64,000 nucleotides of DNA from Nocardia cyriacigeorgica GUH-2 (GTDB lineage: Bacteria > Actinomycetota > Actinomycetes > Mycobacteriales > Mycobacteriaceae), in NCBI RefSeq assembly GCF_000284035.1, contig NC_016887.1, positions 6,076,001-6,140,000 on the forward strand, read 5' to 3'. A program made the translations under genes and the position numbers. Positions 50,632 to 61,121 of this stretch are shown here, in pieces. The notes under the pieces were generated by a model. The model saw only the letters and a program-made list of their open reading frames with translations. It did no database searches and was not told the DNA's origin. Each line of letters begins with the position of its first letter. Within the stretch, counting starts at the first letter, position 1.

Positions 50632-51624
50632 TCAGAACTCGCCCGCGACCCCGAAGACCGTGCGACCCGAGTGGCTGCCGTCCTTGATCGAACGCAGCAC
50701 CCGCTCGGCCTCGGTGACCGGCGCGAAGTTCTCGATCTCCGACAGGTGCCGTGGGCGCAGCTCGTTGGCCAGCCGGCCCCACAACTCGCGCCGCTTCTCG
50801 ATCGGATGGTTGACCGAGTCGATGCCCAGCAACGCCACATTGCGCAGGATGAACGGCATCACCGTGGTCGGCACCTCGGTGCCGCCGGTCAGGCCACTGG
50901 CCGCGACAGCGCCGCCGTAGCCGATGGCGCTGAGGATGTACGCCAGCGAGGCGCCGCCGACGCTGTCGACCGCGCCGGCCCACCGCGCCTTGGACAGCGG
51001 GCGGACCTTGGTATCGGGTTCCGGGAGACGGCCGATCACCTCGTTGGCACCGAGGTCGGCCAGATGATCGGCAGCGTCGGCCTTACCGGTCGACGCGATC
51101 ACCTCGTAGCCGAGCCCGGAGAGGATGTCGACGGCTACGCTGCCGACACCACCGGTCGCGCCGGTCACCAGGATGGCGCCGTCATCGGGGGTGAGGCCGC
51201 GGTCGAGCAGCGCCTGCACGCTCAGTGCCGCGGTGAATCCGGCCGTGCCGAGCGCGGCGGCGTCGCGGGTGGACAGACCGTCCAGCTTCACCACCCATTC
51301 CGCGGGCACCCTGGCGTATTCGGCGAAACCGCCGTGGTGCGAGACGCCGATCTCGTAGCCGTGGGCGACCACCTGATCGCCGGGCGCGAAATCCTCGGAT
51401 TCGGATTCCACGACTTCACCGGTGAGGTCGATGCCGGGAACGATCGGGTAGTTGCGCACCACGCCGCCACCCGGGGTGATCGCCAGCCCGTCTTTGAAAT
51501 TGGCGCTCGAATAATGCACCTTGATCGTCACCGCACCCGGTCCGAGGAACTCCGCCCCGACCTGCTGTCGCGCGAGCACGACGCCGCTGTCCGATTCGTG
51601 TGCCACCATCGCCCAGAATTCCAT
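50632..51624 (-). CDS. AcuI/YhdH-like MDR-family reductase
   Basis: The 330-residue protein belongs to the zinc-free medium-chain reductases of the AcuI/YhdH type (acrylyl-CoA reductase or quinone oxidoreductase). Features are KVHYSSANFKDGLAITPG, VVRNYPIVPGIDLTGEVVES, the Rossmann motif ILVTGATGGVGSVAVDIL and VAASGLTGGTEVPTTVMPF. It uses NADPH to reduce enones or acrylyl-CoA-like substrates. The ATG at 51624 was preferred over the one at 51636. It converges with the exporter. Confidence 0.88.
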   Translation of the reverse strand: MEFWAMVAHESDSGVVLARQQVGAEFLGPGAVTIKVHYSSANFKDGLAITPGGGVVRNYPIVPGIDLTGEVVESESEDFAPGDQVVAHGYEIGVSHHGGFAEYARVPAEWVVKLDGLSTRDAAALGTAGFTAALSVQALLDRGLTPDDGAILVTGATGGVGSVAVDILSGLGYEVIASTGKADAADHLADLGANEVIGRLPEPDTKVRPLSKARWAGAVDSVGGASLAYILSAIGYGGAVAASGLTGGTEVPTTVMPFILRNVALLGIDSVNHPIEKRRELWGRLANELRPRHLSEIENFAPVTEAERVLRSIKDGSHSGRTVFGVAGEF

Positions 51625-51659
51625 GAGCCCGAGCATACGAGCGCGCGGCGGCGGGTTGG

Positions 51660-52721
51660 TCAGACCGGGACCAATTCGAGCCGGACGCCGAGCAGCCGCA
51701 CCGGCCGGTCCAGCTCGAACCGGTCGATGATGCGCAGGGCGGCCTCGATGATGGCAGTGCGGTCGGTGGTGGGTTCGGGGAGTTTGGACTGTTTGCTGCG
51801 GGTGTAGAAGGTATTGGTGCGCACGGTCACCGATACCCGGATGGTGACCCGGCCCGCTTCGGCCATCTCATCGGCCACCTCCCCGGCCAGCCGCGCGACC
51901 TGGGCGCGGATCTCCTCGCGCTCGGTGAGATCGTGCGGGAACGTTTCGGACTTGCTGCGGCCCACGGGGATTCGTGGCTCCGTGACAACCTCTTTATCGC
52001 CGGCGCCTTTACCGAGAACCCACAGGTATGGGCCGGTGGTGGGCCCGAACGCCTGGGCCAGCCGGTGCCGGTCCGAGGCCATCAGATCGCCGACGGTCTC
52101 GATGCCGAGTTCGGCCAGTCGGGCGGCGATGCGGTTGCCGATGCCCCACAGCGCGCTGGTCGGGCGGTGTGCCATCACCTCGGTCCAGTTGTCCGCGGTG
52201 AGCCGGAACATGCCCGCCGCGGCACCGGCTCCGGGTTCCGCGGAATCCTTACCGGAGGATTTGGCGAAACCGGTGGCGAGTTTGGCGGTGAGCTTGTTGT
52301 CGCCGATCCCGACCGAACAGCTCAACTCCAATTCCGCGATGGCGGCGCGGATCTCGCGGGCCAACCCCTCCGGATCGTCGGTGTCGGCGGCCAGGAACGC
52401 CTCGTCCCAGCCCCACACCTCCACCGGCCCGAAGGTCCGCAACAGCGCCATGACCTCCTCGGACGCCTCCTCGTAGCTGGTCATATCCAGCGGCAGGAAC
52501 ACCCCCTCCGGACACTTGCGCACCGCGGTCCGCAATGCCATCCCCGCCCGCACCCCGAACGCCCGCGCCGGATACGAGGCACAGGTGACCACCTTGCGCG
52601 GCTCCTGCGGATCCCCGTTCCCGCCCACGATCACCGGCCGCCCGCGCAGCTCCGGATGACGACGGAACTCCACCGCCGCCTGAAATTGGTCGAGATCGAC
52701 ATGCAACAGCCACCGGGGCAT
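51660..52721 (-). CDS. dinB: Y-family DNA polymerase DinB2 (Pol IV type)
   Basis: The 353-residue polymerase copies damaged templates. Acidic metal residues are D9 and D11 in LHVDLDQF and the pair in VWGWDEAFLAAD. KVVTCASYPARAFGVRAGM and the DFELDRPVRLLGVRLEL-like end match mycobacterial DinB2 (Rv3056), not DinB1. The steric-gate position, Phe/Tyr in most Y-family enzymes and Leu14 in mycobacterial DinB2, is Gln14 (codon CAG) here. This should weaken sugar discrimination. No LexA box was seen upstream, and the promoter lies beside the divergent RHH-MazF operon. Confidence 0.9.
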   Translation of the reverse strand: MPRWLLHVDLDQFQAAVEFRRHPELRGRPVIVGGNGDPQEPRKVVTCASYPARAFGVRAGMALRTAVRKCPEGVFLPLDMTSYEEASEEVMALLRTFGPVEVWGWDEAFLAADTDDPEGLAREIRAAIAELELSCSVGIGDNKLTAKLATGFAKSSGKDSAEPGAGAAAGMFRLTADNWTEVMAHRPTSALWGIGNRIAARLAELGIETVGDLMASDRHRLAQAFGPTTGPYLWVLGKGAGDKEVVTEPRIPVGRSKSETFPHDLTEREEIRAQVARLAGEVADEMAEAGRVTIRVSVTVRTNTFYTRSKQSKLPEPTTDRTAIIEAALRIIDRFELDRPVRLLGVRLELVPV

Positions 52722-52758
52722 AGGACCGTCTTACCGCATGGGTGTGACAGCCGAGCGT

Positions 52759-52778
52759 GTATTACAAATCGTATTACA
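52759..52778 (+). promoter_or_regulatory. Direct repeats, probable RHH operator
   Basis: GTATTACA occurs at 52759-52766 and 52771-52778, 12 bases apart, just before the antitoxin start at 52787. The spacing of about one helical turn suits cooperative binding by ribbon-helix-helix dimers. It also overlaps the likely promoter. Confidence 0.55.
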
Positions 52779-52786
52779 CTGGTGTT

Positions 52787-53008
52787 ATGGGAGCGCTGAA
52801 TGTACGGACAGACGAAGCCATGGAGACGGCGCTACGTGCGCTGACAGGTGAACACCGCACCCGGTCCGAAGCGGTGCGGTACGCGCTGCTGCGCACCTAC
52901 AAGGAACTGCTGCTGGAGCAGGCCGCGGCCGATTCGGAGCGACTCGACAATGACCCCGACGACCGGGCCGAGATGTTGGCGATCCAGCGATTCATGGGGG
53001 TGGAGTGA
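52787..53008 (+). CDS. Ribbon-helix-helix antitoxin
   Basis: The 73-residue protein begins MGALNVRTDEAMETALRALT and continues RTRSEAVRYALLRTY, a ribbon-helix-helix DNA-binding layout. The acidic tail (NDPDDRAEM) should wrap the toxin. Its end overlaps the MazF start (GTGA). It probably neutralises MazF and represses the operon through the direct repeats upstream. The longer frame from 52757 would include the operator and was rejected. Confidence 0.85.
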   Translation: MGALNVRTDEAMETALRALTGEHRTRSEAVRYALLRTYKELLLEQAAADSERLDNDPDDRAEMLAIQRFMGVE

Positions 53009-53325
53009 TATTCCGGGGAGCGATTTACGAGATCAAGGCTCTTCCCGGCGCTCGCGGCCATGAGCAACAAGGCCGCCGATATTGCGTGGTGATCCAATCG
53101 GATCGGTTCGCCTCCAGCACCGTCATCGTAGCGATGACCTCGACCAGCGCAGCGCCCGCGATCTTCCGGCCCGAGATCGAGTTCGATGGCACCAAGACTC
53201 GAATACTCGCCGACCAGATCTACACCGTCGCACCCGAGCGATTGGGTCAGTGCAAGGGTTCCCTGGACGGGTCGGAGCTGTCCGAGCTAGATCGGGCTCT
53301 CATGCTGAAACTCGGTCTGCTGTAA
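53005..53325 (+). CDS. MazF/PemK-type toxin
   Basis: The 106-residue protein is a MazF-like endoribonuclease, which cleaves RNA at short motifs and halts growth. Family text is RGAIYEIKAL near the N-terminus, RYCVVIQSDRF, VIVAMTSTSAAP and RILADQIYTVAPERL. The start is a GTG overlapping the antitoxin stop, which keeps synthesis tied. The usual Arg and Thr/Ser active-site region is present. Target sequence and activity are unknown. Confidence 0.88.
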   Translation: MIFRGAIYEIKALPGARGHEQQGRRYCVVIQSDRFASSTVIVAMTSTSAAPAIFRPEIEFDGTKTRILADQIYTVAPERLGQCKGSLDGSELSELDRALMLKLGLL

Positions 53326-53353
53326 TCACGATCAGCACGGAGGAGAACCGTTG

Positions 53354-53794
53354 ATGACCACTCCAGAACTCGGAATCGAGCAGGCACGCCAGGTGCTGGC
53401 CGCGCAGCCGTTCGCGCAGCTGGTCGGCACGGAGTTGACGGGGTTCGGGGACGGCGCGGCGACCTTGGTGATCCCGCTGCGGGAGGAACTGGGCCAGCAG
53501 TTCGGTTTCGTGCACGGCGGCGTGCTGGCCTACGCGGCCGACAACGCGATCACCTTCGCGGCCGGCACGGTGCTGGGTCCCAACGTGCTGACCGGCGGGT
53601 TCTCGGTGACCTACCTGCGCCCGGCGAGCGGGAAGCGGCTGCGCGCCGAGGCGAAGGTGACCGGCTCGACCCGCCGCCAAGCGGTGGTGAGCTGCGAGAT
53701 CTACAGCGAGGACGACGGGGGCGAGCCCGTCCTGTGCGCCGTCGCGCAAGGCACCACCCGCACCGTCGACCGCGAGCTGGGCAACGGCGGCTGA
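53354..53794 (+). CDS. PaaI-type hotdog thioesterase
   Basis: The 146-residue protein has the hotdog thioesterase fold, PaaI/4HBT type. The motif FGFVHGGVLAYAADNAITF contains the HGG turn and the acidic residue at the active-site helix. Later, LTGGFSVTYLRPASGKRLRA forms the central strand. It would hydrolyse acyl-CoA or aromatic CoA thioesters. The ATG at 53354 has GGAGAA seven bases upstream. It lies 28 bases beyond the toxin gene, so readthrough is possible. Confidence 0.88.
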   Translation: MTTPELGIEQARQVLAAQPFAQLVGTELTGFGDGAATLVIPLREELGQQFGFVHGGVLAYAADNAITFAAGTVLGPNVLTGGFSVTYLRPASGKRLRAEAKVTGSTRRQAVVSCEIYSEDDGGEPVLCAVAQGTTRTVDRELGNGG

Positions 53795-53867
53795 AATCCC
53801 GGGGGAGTCCCGGACGGCCTGACCGGACCCCTGCTCGGCCATACGCCGCACATGAAGCCCCGGAACG

Positions 53868-53906
53868 AACGGAGCCGTGCCCGCTCAGCACAGGCACGGC
53901 TCCGTT
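53868..53906. terminator. Bidirectional hairpin between thioesterase and lon
   Basis: AACGGAGCCGTGCC at 53868-53881 pairs perfectly with GGCACGGCTCCGTT at 53893-53906, a 14-base stem with an 11-base loop. It is placed between convergent genes and can serve both. Confidence 0.8.
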
Positions 53907-53935
53907 CAGCGTGACGCCGGCGGCGCCACCCCAGG

Positions 53936-56407
<2,472 letters not shown>

Positions 56408-56425
56408 GTCTTCGACCCTTTCAAA

Positions 56426-56446
56426 GTTGAGCGATGCCTACTCAAC
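56426..56446 (-). promoter_or_regulatory. HAIR (HspR-binding) element before lon
   Basis: GTTGAGC-GATGCCT-ACTCAAC fits the HAIR pattern CTTGAGT-N7-ACTCAAG with symmetric changes at the outer bases and one inner base. It ends 19 bases before the lon start codon. HspR control of lon through a HAIR element is known in Streptomyces. The hspR gene is not in the window. Confidence 0.7.
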
Positions 56447-56650
56447 CCCGGGGTATTCGGGTTTGTTCCGGGGGAGTGGGGACGTTCACTCACAGCGAAG
56501 AAAGAGGGTGCTCACCTCGATGCCATCGCATACGTAAGCCACCGTCAGGCGAGAGCGACCGCGCGCGAGCACCTCGACAGCCACTGCGATCGCAGCTAGC
56601 CTGTCGGTGTTAGTTCGTTTTTGCGGAATTACGGAATTTAGGAGAAGGCC

Positions 56651-57679
56651 GTGGGTCGTAGGTGGGGGGTCGTCGCGGCCATGGTTATTCCGCTGCTCAC
56701 GGGATGCGCGAGTCCCGGCGCTGCCGAGAGAACATGCGGGCCGATGCCCGAGCCCGGGGTCGCGACGGCCGAGGAATGGCTGGGCCGGATCCACGCCGAA
56801 CCGGACACCATCGCCCTCGCGATCGATGACGGCCGGGGCAACACCATCGAACGCCGGGCCGACGACCAGCAGCCCCTCGCCTCGACGGTGAAGGTCGTTG
56901 TACTCGCGGCGTACGCCCGCGCCGTCGCGGCGGGCACGCTCGATCCGCGGGAAGCGGTGCCGGTCAGCGAGTGGGAGCGCTGGTATCTCCCCGGAACCGA
57001 TGGCGGCGCGCATCTGCGAGCACGTGCCCGCCTCACCGCCGCGACTGTCACCCTTGATCAGCTGGTCAGCGCGATGATCCAGGAAAGCGACAACGCCGTC
57101 CACGACTACCTGCGCGACCGCCTCGGCGACCAGGCACTGATCGACGCGGCCGCGGCCGGCGGATGGCACGACTACACGCCTAACACCAAACTCGGGGAGG
57201 CCATCCGCGCACTCGACCCGGGTAGCGACGGGGGTTGGGCGACAGCGCAGCGGTACGCGAGCGACCCCACCTACCGAGCAACGATCCAGTCGAAGACCTT
57301 GCCGCCGATCGACATTCAATTGGCGTGGACCGAGACCACGGCCACCGGCTCGGCTCGCCAACTCGCATCAATGTTTCGCGCCATCGCGACCGGCAGTTTC
57401 GGTCCGGGCAGCGAGGTGGCACGCGCCCAGCTGGAATGGCCGCGACCACCGGCCGGATCCGTCGCGATCGGCGCCAAGGGCGGTAGTTATCCCGGCATGC
57501 TGGCCGATGCCTTCTACCTGCGCCGCACCGAGGGCACGGTCGCGACCGCCGTCCTGCTCGACCATCGCATGCCCGAGTCCACCTGGATCGCCGCGCTCGC
57601 GACCCTGAGTGAACAGCAACTGCTGCTCAGGGCCATGACCGAGCCGGCGACGTGGCGCCGATTAGCATGCGCGACATGA
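56651..57679 (+). CDS. Class A beta-lactamase-like serine hydrolase, lipoprotein
   Basis: The 342-residue protein has a lipoprotein signal (MVIPLLTGCAS, lipobox Cys19) and a penicillin-binding/beta-lactamase fold. SxxK is S78-K81 in ASTVK, SDN is in ESDNAV, and KxG is in AKGGSYPG. The Glu/Asn omega-loop residues of true class A enzymes were not clear. It may be a beta-lactamase or a D,D-peptidase-like hydrolase fixed to the outer membrane face. The GTG at 56651 has GGAGAAGG upstream. It overlaps the next gene as ATGA. Confidence 0.8.
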   Translation: MGRRWGVVAAMVIPLLTGCASPGAAERTCGPMPEPGVATAEEWLGRIHAEPDTIALAIDDGRGNTIERRADDQQPLASTVKVVVLAAYARAVAAGTLDPREAVPVSEWERWYLPGTDGGAHLRARARLTAATVTLDQLVSAMIQESDNAVHDYLRDRLGDQALIDAAAAGGWHDYTPNTKLGEAIRALDPGSDGGWATAQRYASDPTYRATIQSKTLPPIDIQLAWTETTATGSARQLASMFRAIATGSFGPGSEVARAQLEWPRPPAGSVAIGAKGGSYPGMLADAFYLRRTEGTVATAVLLDHRMPESTWIAALATLSEQQLLLRAMTEPATWRRLACAT

Positions 57680-58128
57680 TCGACGTCGCTGCCAAACTGG
57701 CCGAGCTGGAGGCGCGGATCGAAGAGCTGGAGGGCCGGCGGCGAACCGAGGATGCCGAACGCGGCTTCGTCGAATACGGCGGCAGCGTCGATTTCGGCGG
57801 CCCGATCGACTGGACGATCCGCTATAGCGCCGCCGCCATCCCACAACTGCCCGCGCAGGCCCGCGTCGACGTCCTCGCCGCCCTCGGCCACCCGGTCCGC
57901 CGCGCCCTGGTCGAATCCCTGCTCGACGGCCCACGCACGGGCGCCGAACTGGCGCAAGCGGTTTCCCTCACCTCCGCCGGCCAGCTCTACCATCACATCC
58001 GCGCCCTGACCGCGGCCAAGGTCATCGAACAACACTCCCGTGGGGCTTACCGGATTCCCGCGCAGAAAGTCGTTCCGATACTGATCCTGATGACGGCCGC
58101 CGCCGACATAGCCGAGGTGCTGCGGTAG
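57676..58128 (+). CDS. Winged-helix (ArsR-like) regulator
   Basis: The 150-residue protein has a short N-terminal coiled coil (AKLAELEARIEELEGRR) and a C-terminal winged helix with GHPVRRALVESLLDGPRTGA and SLTSAGQLYHHIRALTAAKV, as in ArsR/HTH_20 regulators. The family-type Cys metal site is absent, so it is not a metal sensor of the usual kind. I chose the ATG at 57676, which overlaps the beta-lactamase-like stop as ATGA. An ATG at 57667 and a GTG at 57652 are also in frame. The coupling suggests it regulates that gene or a common response. Confidence 0.75.
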   Translation: MIDVAAKLAELEARIEELEGRRRTEDAERGFVEYGGSVDFGGPIDWTIRYSAAAIPQLPAQARVDVLAALGHPVRRALVESLLDGPRTGAELAQAVSLTSAGQLYHHIRALTAAKVIEQHSRGAYRIPAQKVVPILILMTAAADIAEVLR

Positions 58129-58171
58129 GGCTGCTACTGCTTCAGGATTCCCGACTGACCAGGAGCCTCGC

Positions 58172-58840
58172 GTGTCGATGGTGGAACTGCCCGCGCGAAT
58201 TCGGGCCGATGTCGAGACACTGTGGTCTTTCACCCAGATGCATCAAGCCGTGCGTTCGGCCGACATCGGAATCGGCCTGGGCAGTCACGATCTGGCGGTG
58301 GCCGACTGGGCTGCAACGCTGTACCGCCAGGGTCGCATCCCCATGATCGTGTTCAGTGGAGCGAACTCCCCGACTACGACCGCGGTGTTTCCACGCGGGG
58401 AGGCAGTGCACTATCGCGAGCGGGCTTTGGCGCTGGGCGTACCCGCCGAGGCTGTTCTCGTCGAACCGGAGGCGACCAACACCAGTGAGAACATCGCGTT
58501 CACACATCGGCTGCTGCGACAAGCAGGGCTCCTCGATGCGATCCGGTCCGCGGTACTGATCTGTCGGCCGTACCACCAGCGCCGCACGCACGCTGTGTGC
58601 AGAAAGCTGTGGCCCGAGGTGGATATCGTGTGCACGTCGAGCCCGGTCTCCCTCGACGACTACCTGTGCGCGATCGGCGACGTCAACCGAGTGGTGACGA
58701 TGCTCGTGGGTGAAGTTCAGCGGGCATGGCTGTACCCGATGAAGGGCTGGGCGATACCCATTGAGGTTCCGGATGAGGTGCGAAGTGCCTACCGGCGTCT
58801 GGTCGACGCGGGCTACGACGATCGGCTCCTCCCTGAGTGA
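58172..58840 (+). CDS. YdcF-like (DUF218) protein
   Basis: The 222-residue protein belongs to the DUF218/YdcF family, with the motifs GLGSHDLAVADWAATLYRQG, IVFSGANSPTTT, and LVEPEATNTSENIAFTHRLL. The last is the family signature with its conserved Glu and Asn. E. coli YdcF binds S-adenosylmethionine, and related proteins act in envelope processes, but no clear activity is known. There is no signal peptide. It starts with a GTG 44 bases after the regulator gene. Confidence 0.8.
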   Translation: MSMVELPARIRADVETLWSFTQMHQAVRSADIGIGLGSHDLAVADWAATLYRQGRIPMIVFSGANSPTTTAVFPRGEAVHYRERALALGVPAEAVLVEPEATNTSENIAFTHRLLRQAGLLDAIRSAVLICRPYHQRRTHAVCRKLWPEVDIVCTSSPVSLDDYLCAIGDVNRVVTMLVGEVQRAWLYPMKGWAIPIEVPDEVRSAYRRLVDAGYDDRLLPE

Positions 58841-58965
58841 GGCCTGCGAGGACGCGGTCGGCTCTGAACAACCGGAGGTTCCGTTAGTCGTGGCGGCGGT
58901 CACGACCGACGCGGCTACCGAACGAAAACCAACGCCCGCTTCATGATTCACTCAGGCAGCGGGAA

Positions 58966-59697
58966 TCAGGTTGTGACGACGTCACTTCCGTTGTCCCGAA
59001 GTACCGGCTTGTCCTGCGCAGCGCCCGGCGCCTGAGCCGCTGCCGGATCGTCCTCGACCCGATCCGCCTGTCCCGGTGCCGGATTCCGGTCCAACTCGAG
59101 CGCGTGCTCGCCGAGCGTCGGGTCGGAGAACACCAGTGTCACCTCTCCGCGGCGGGTGTCGACGTCGGTGCGCATCTGGGTGACGCCGGACGGGTCGGTG
59201 GAGACGCCGAGGCGTTCGCGGATCGGGTCGGACATCAGGATTCCGCTCAGCACCGTCAGGGCGTTGGTGTCGAGGGTGATGGAGACGGTGTTGGTCTGCG
59301 CTGGTGCCACCCGGGCGCCGACGTAGGTGGTGCCGAGGCCGAGGCGGCCGCCGACTCCGGCAGGGTCGGTGGGGGCGGGCTGCGGTTCGGCGGGTAGCGC
59401 GACGGCTGCGGGCGGTGGCACGACGACGGGGGCGGCGGCGGGCCGATCGCGGTAGACGGCAGCCTGGCCGGAGCCGTCGGTGAGCAGGATGGACCCGGTG
59501 CGATGGGCCGCACCGGTTCGCGGGGCGCCGTCGCGGATGTTCGGCACCGAGGGGCCGGCGAGTTGTCCTGGACGGTCGAGGCCCGGCATGTTCGTGGCGA
59601 TATAGGCGCCGGACACCACGGTGAGACTGAGGCTGGCCGCGCCGGCCAGCACGATGGCGGTATGGCGAGCGATCTGAGCAGACTCGAATGCTGACAC
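58966..59697 (-). CDS. Membrane-anchored or secreted protein of unknown function
   Basis: The 243-residue protein is unrecognised. A hydrophobic segment TAIVLAGAASLSLTVVSGAYI (about 11-31) should anchor or export it. A Pro/Ala-rich spacer follows, and then a domain with SITLDTNALTVLSGILM and MRTDVDTRRGEVTLVFSD, followed by an acidic, Ala-rich tail. The domain probably lies outside the membrane. The GTG at 59697 has AAAGGAAAG five bases upstream, and the longer frame to 59796 was rejected. Confidence 0.65.
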   Translation of the reverse strand: MSAFESAQIARHTAIVLAGAASLSLTVVSGAYIATNMPGLDRPGQLAGPSVPNIRDGAPRTGAAHRTGSILLTDGSGQAAVYRDRPAAAPVVVPPPAAVALPAEPQPAPTDPAGVGGRLGLGTTYVGARVAPAQTNTVSITLDTNALTVLSGILMSDPIRERLGVSTDPSGVTQMRTDVDTRRGEVTLVFSDPTLGEHALELDRNPAPGQADRVEDDPAAAQAPGAAQDKPVLRDNGSDVVTT

Positions 59698-60046
59698 GAT
59701 GCTTTCCTTTCCCTCCGCCCTGGTTTCCCTGGGGTCGACGGCCCGCATCGTTGAAAGCCGTACGCTCGTCCAGGTTACGGCGTGGAGGGTGAGCATGCCG
59801 CATCGCTGAGAGCAGCATCACAAGCGCCGGACCCGCAGGCGGCGGTACTGCGGCATTCACGTGACACGAGGGTGAACCATCCGCGTCGACGAGGTTTCGC
59901 GGTGGTCAGCGACGGGTACTCCCAGGTCGCTGGCGAGCGTCATTCTCGACTGCCCTATCGAGACACCCGGCCAATGACGTCCGATTCGTCGCGACGCACC
60001 CAGACTGGCGCTCGCCCGCTTCGCGTACCGGCGCGGGCGGGCTCGG
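59698..60046. other. Intergenic region
   Basis: This 349-base gap lies between the starting end of the unknown anchored protein and the terminal end of the TIGR03084 gene, both on the minus strand. No accepted gene is seen. GCCCGC (60014-60019) and GCGGGC (60033-60038) could form a weak terminator for the latter gene. The rest shows nothing clear. Confidence 0.45.
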
Positions 60047-60838
60047 TCAGGCGAACTGCCCCGCTGCGCGCCCCTCACCACTCGGACCGGCGAAGGCCTG
60101 CGCGATCGTCAGCCATTCGGCCGCATCCGCGCCCACCGCCGTCAGGGCGAGATCGTCACGATGCCTGCGCTGGGTGACCAGCAGGCAGAAATCCAGGGCC
60201 GGGCCGGTGACGCGCTGCGCGGCGTCCTCCGGACCCCAGGTCCACAGACTGCCGTCGGGCGCGGTGAGTTCGATCCGGAATTCCTCGGCCGGCGCCTGCT
60301 TGCCGCGCACCATATAGGCGAAGTTCCTGGTCCGGGCGCCGATATGGGCGACGGTGCGCAGCCGGGCGGTCGGCGTGCGGGTGACGCCGAGCGCGTCGGC
60401 CACGTCCTGACCGTGCGCCCAGGTCTCCATCGTCCGCGCGGTGACCATGGACGCCGCGCTCATCGGCGGCCCGAACCACGGCACCTTGGCGCCATCGGGA
60501 ACGTTGCGCAGCGCGTCGGCCAGTTCGGTGCGGCTGCGCCGCCAGCGCTGCAACAGCTGAGCCGGCTCATCGGCCGCGGCTTCCTCGGCGGCCTCGTCGA
60601 CGAAGGTCAGCACGCGCGGCCCGGCCTCGGCGACGAGCTTCGCGAACCGGTCGGCATCGCTCGCCGAGATCGTGGCGATTTCATCGGTCCAGGCCAGGTG
60701 GCCGATCTGATGGGCGATGGTCCAGCCCTCGGCCGGCGTTGGGGTGGCCCACTCGGCGGGTGCGAGCGGGGCGACGAGTCGTTCCAGGTCGGCGCTCTCC
60801 TCGGCCAGATCGCCGAGTAGCGCTTCGAGGTCAGCCAT
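60047..60838 (-). CDS. TIGR03084-like metal-binding protein (mycothiol-dependent isomerase superfamily)
   Basis: The 263-residue protein belongs to the maleylpyruvate isomerase/DinB-like four-helix superfamily, close to TIGR03084. The His ligands are seen in TIAHQIGHLAWTDEIA and METWAHGQDVADALG. Relatives use mycothiol as cofactor in isomerase, transferase or detoxification reactions. A later beta domain contains GSLWTWGPEDAAQRVTG. The ATG at 60838 has AAGGACAC upstream. A CAAGCA palindrome lies further up. The substrate is unknown. Confidence 0.8.
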   Translation of the reverse strand: MADLEALLGDLAEESADLERLVAPLAPAEWATPTPAEGWTIAHQIGHLAWTDEIATISASDADRFAKLVAEAGPRVLTFVDEAAEEAAADEPAQLLQRWRRSRTELADALRNVPDGAKVPWFGPPMSAASMVTARTMETWAHGQDVADALGVTRTPTARLRTVAHIGARTRNFAYMVRGKQAPAEEFRIELTAPDGSLWTWGPEDAAQRVTGPALDFCLLVTQRRHRDDLALTAVGADAAEWLTIAQAFAGPSGEGRAAGQFA

Positions 60839-60925
60839 GGTCGTGTCCTTGCCCCCGCGTCGTCGTTGCCGGATGTCACTCGAGGTGACGTCGCGATTCA
60901 GCATCGCAGCTCGGTCGGAAAGAAG

Positions 60926-60941
60926 CAAGCATGCGTGCTTG
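60926..60941. promoter_or_regulatory. Palindrome upstream of the TIGR03084-like gene
   Basis: CAAGCA-TGCG-TGCTTG is a perfect six-base inverted repeat, 88 bases upstream of the minus-strand start at 60838. It resembles operators of TetR-type repressors. The regulator is not identified. Confidence 0.45.
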
Positions 60942-61093
60942 TATTTGACGCCAGCAGACTTCAAGGCGCTGATCACGGAACCTAGAAATTCAGAAAACAG
61001 CTGGTAGGGGGAGGCTTCCTGAGCGGCGGTAGCGCCTTTCGGCCGTCTCGAGCCGCAACCCTTGCCCCGAGGTCACGCCTCGCGCTGTCATGT

Positions 61094-61109
61094 AAGTAAG
61101 TGGTTACTT
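61094..61109 (+). promoter_or_regulatory. Operator-like palindrome before the TetR gene
   Basis: AAGTAA-GTGG-TTACTT is a perfect six-base inverted repeat, 12 bases before the TetR start codon. It probably serves autoregulation of the TetR-oxidoreductase operon. Confidence 0.6.
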
Positions 61110-61121
61110 GCAGGAGTTCGG

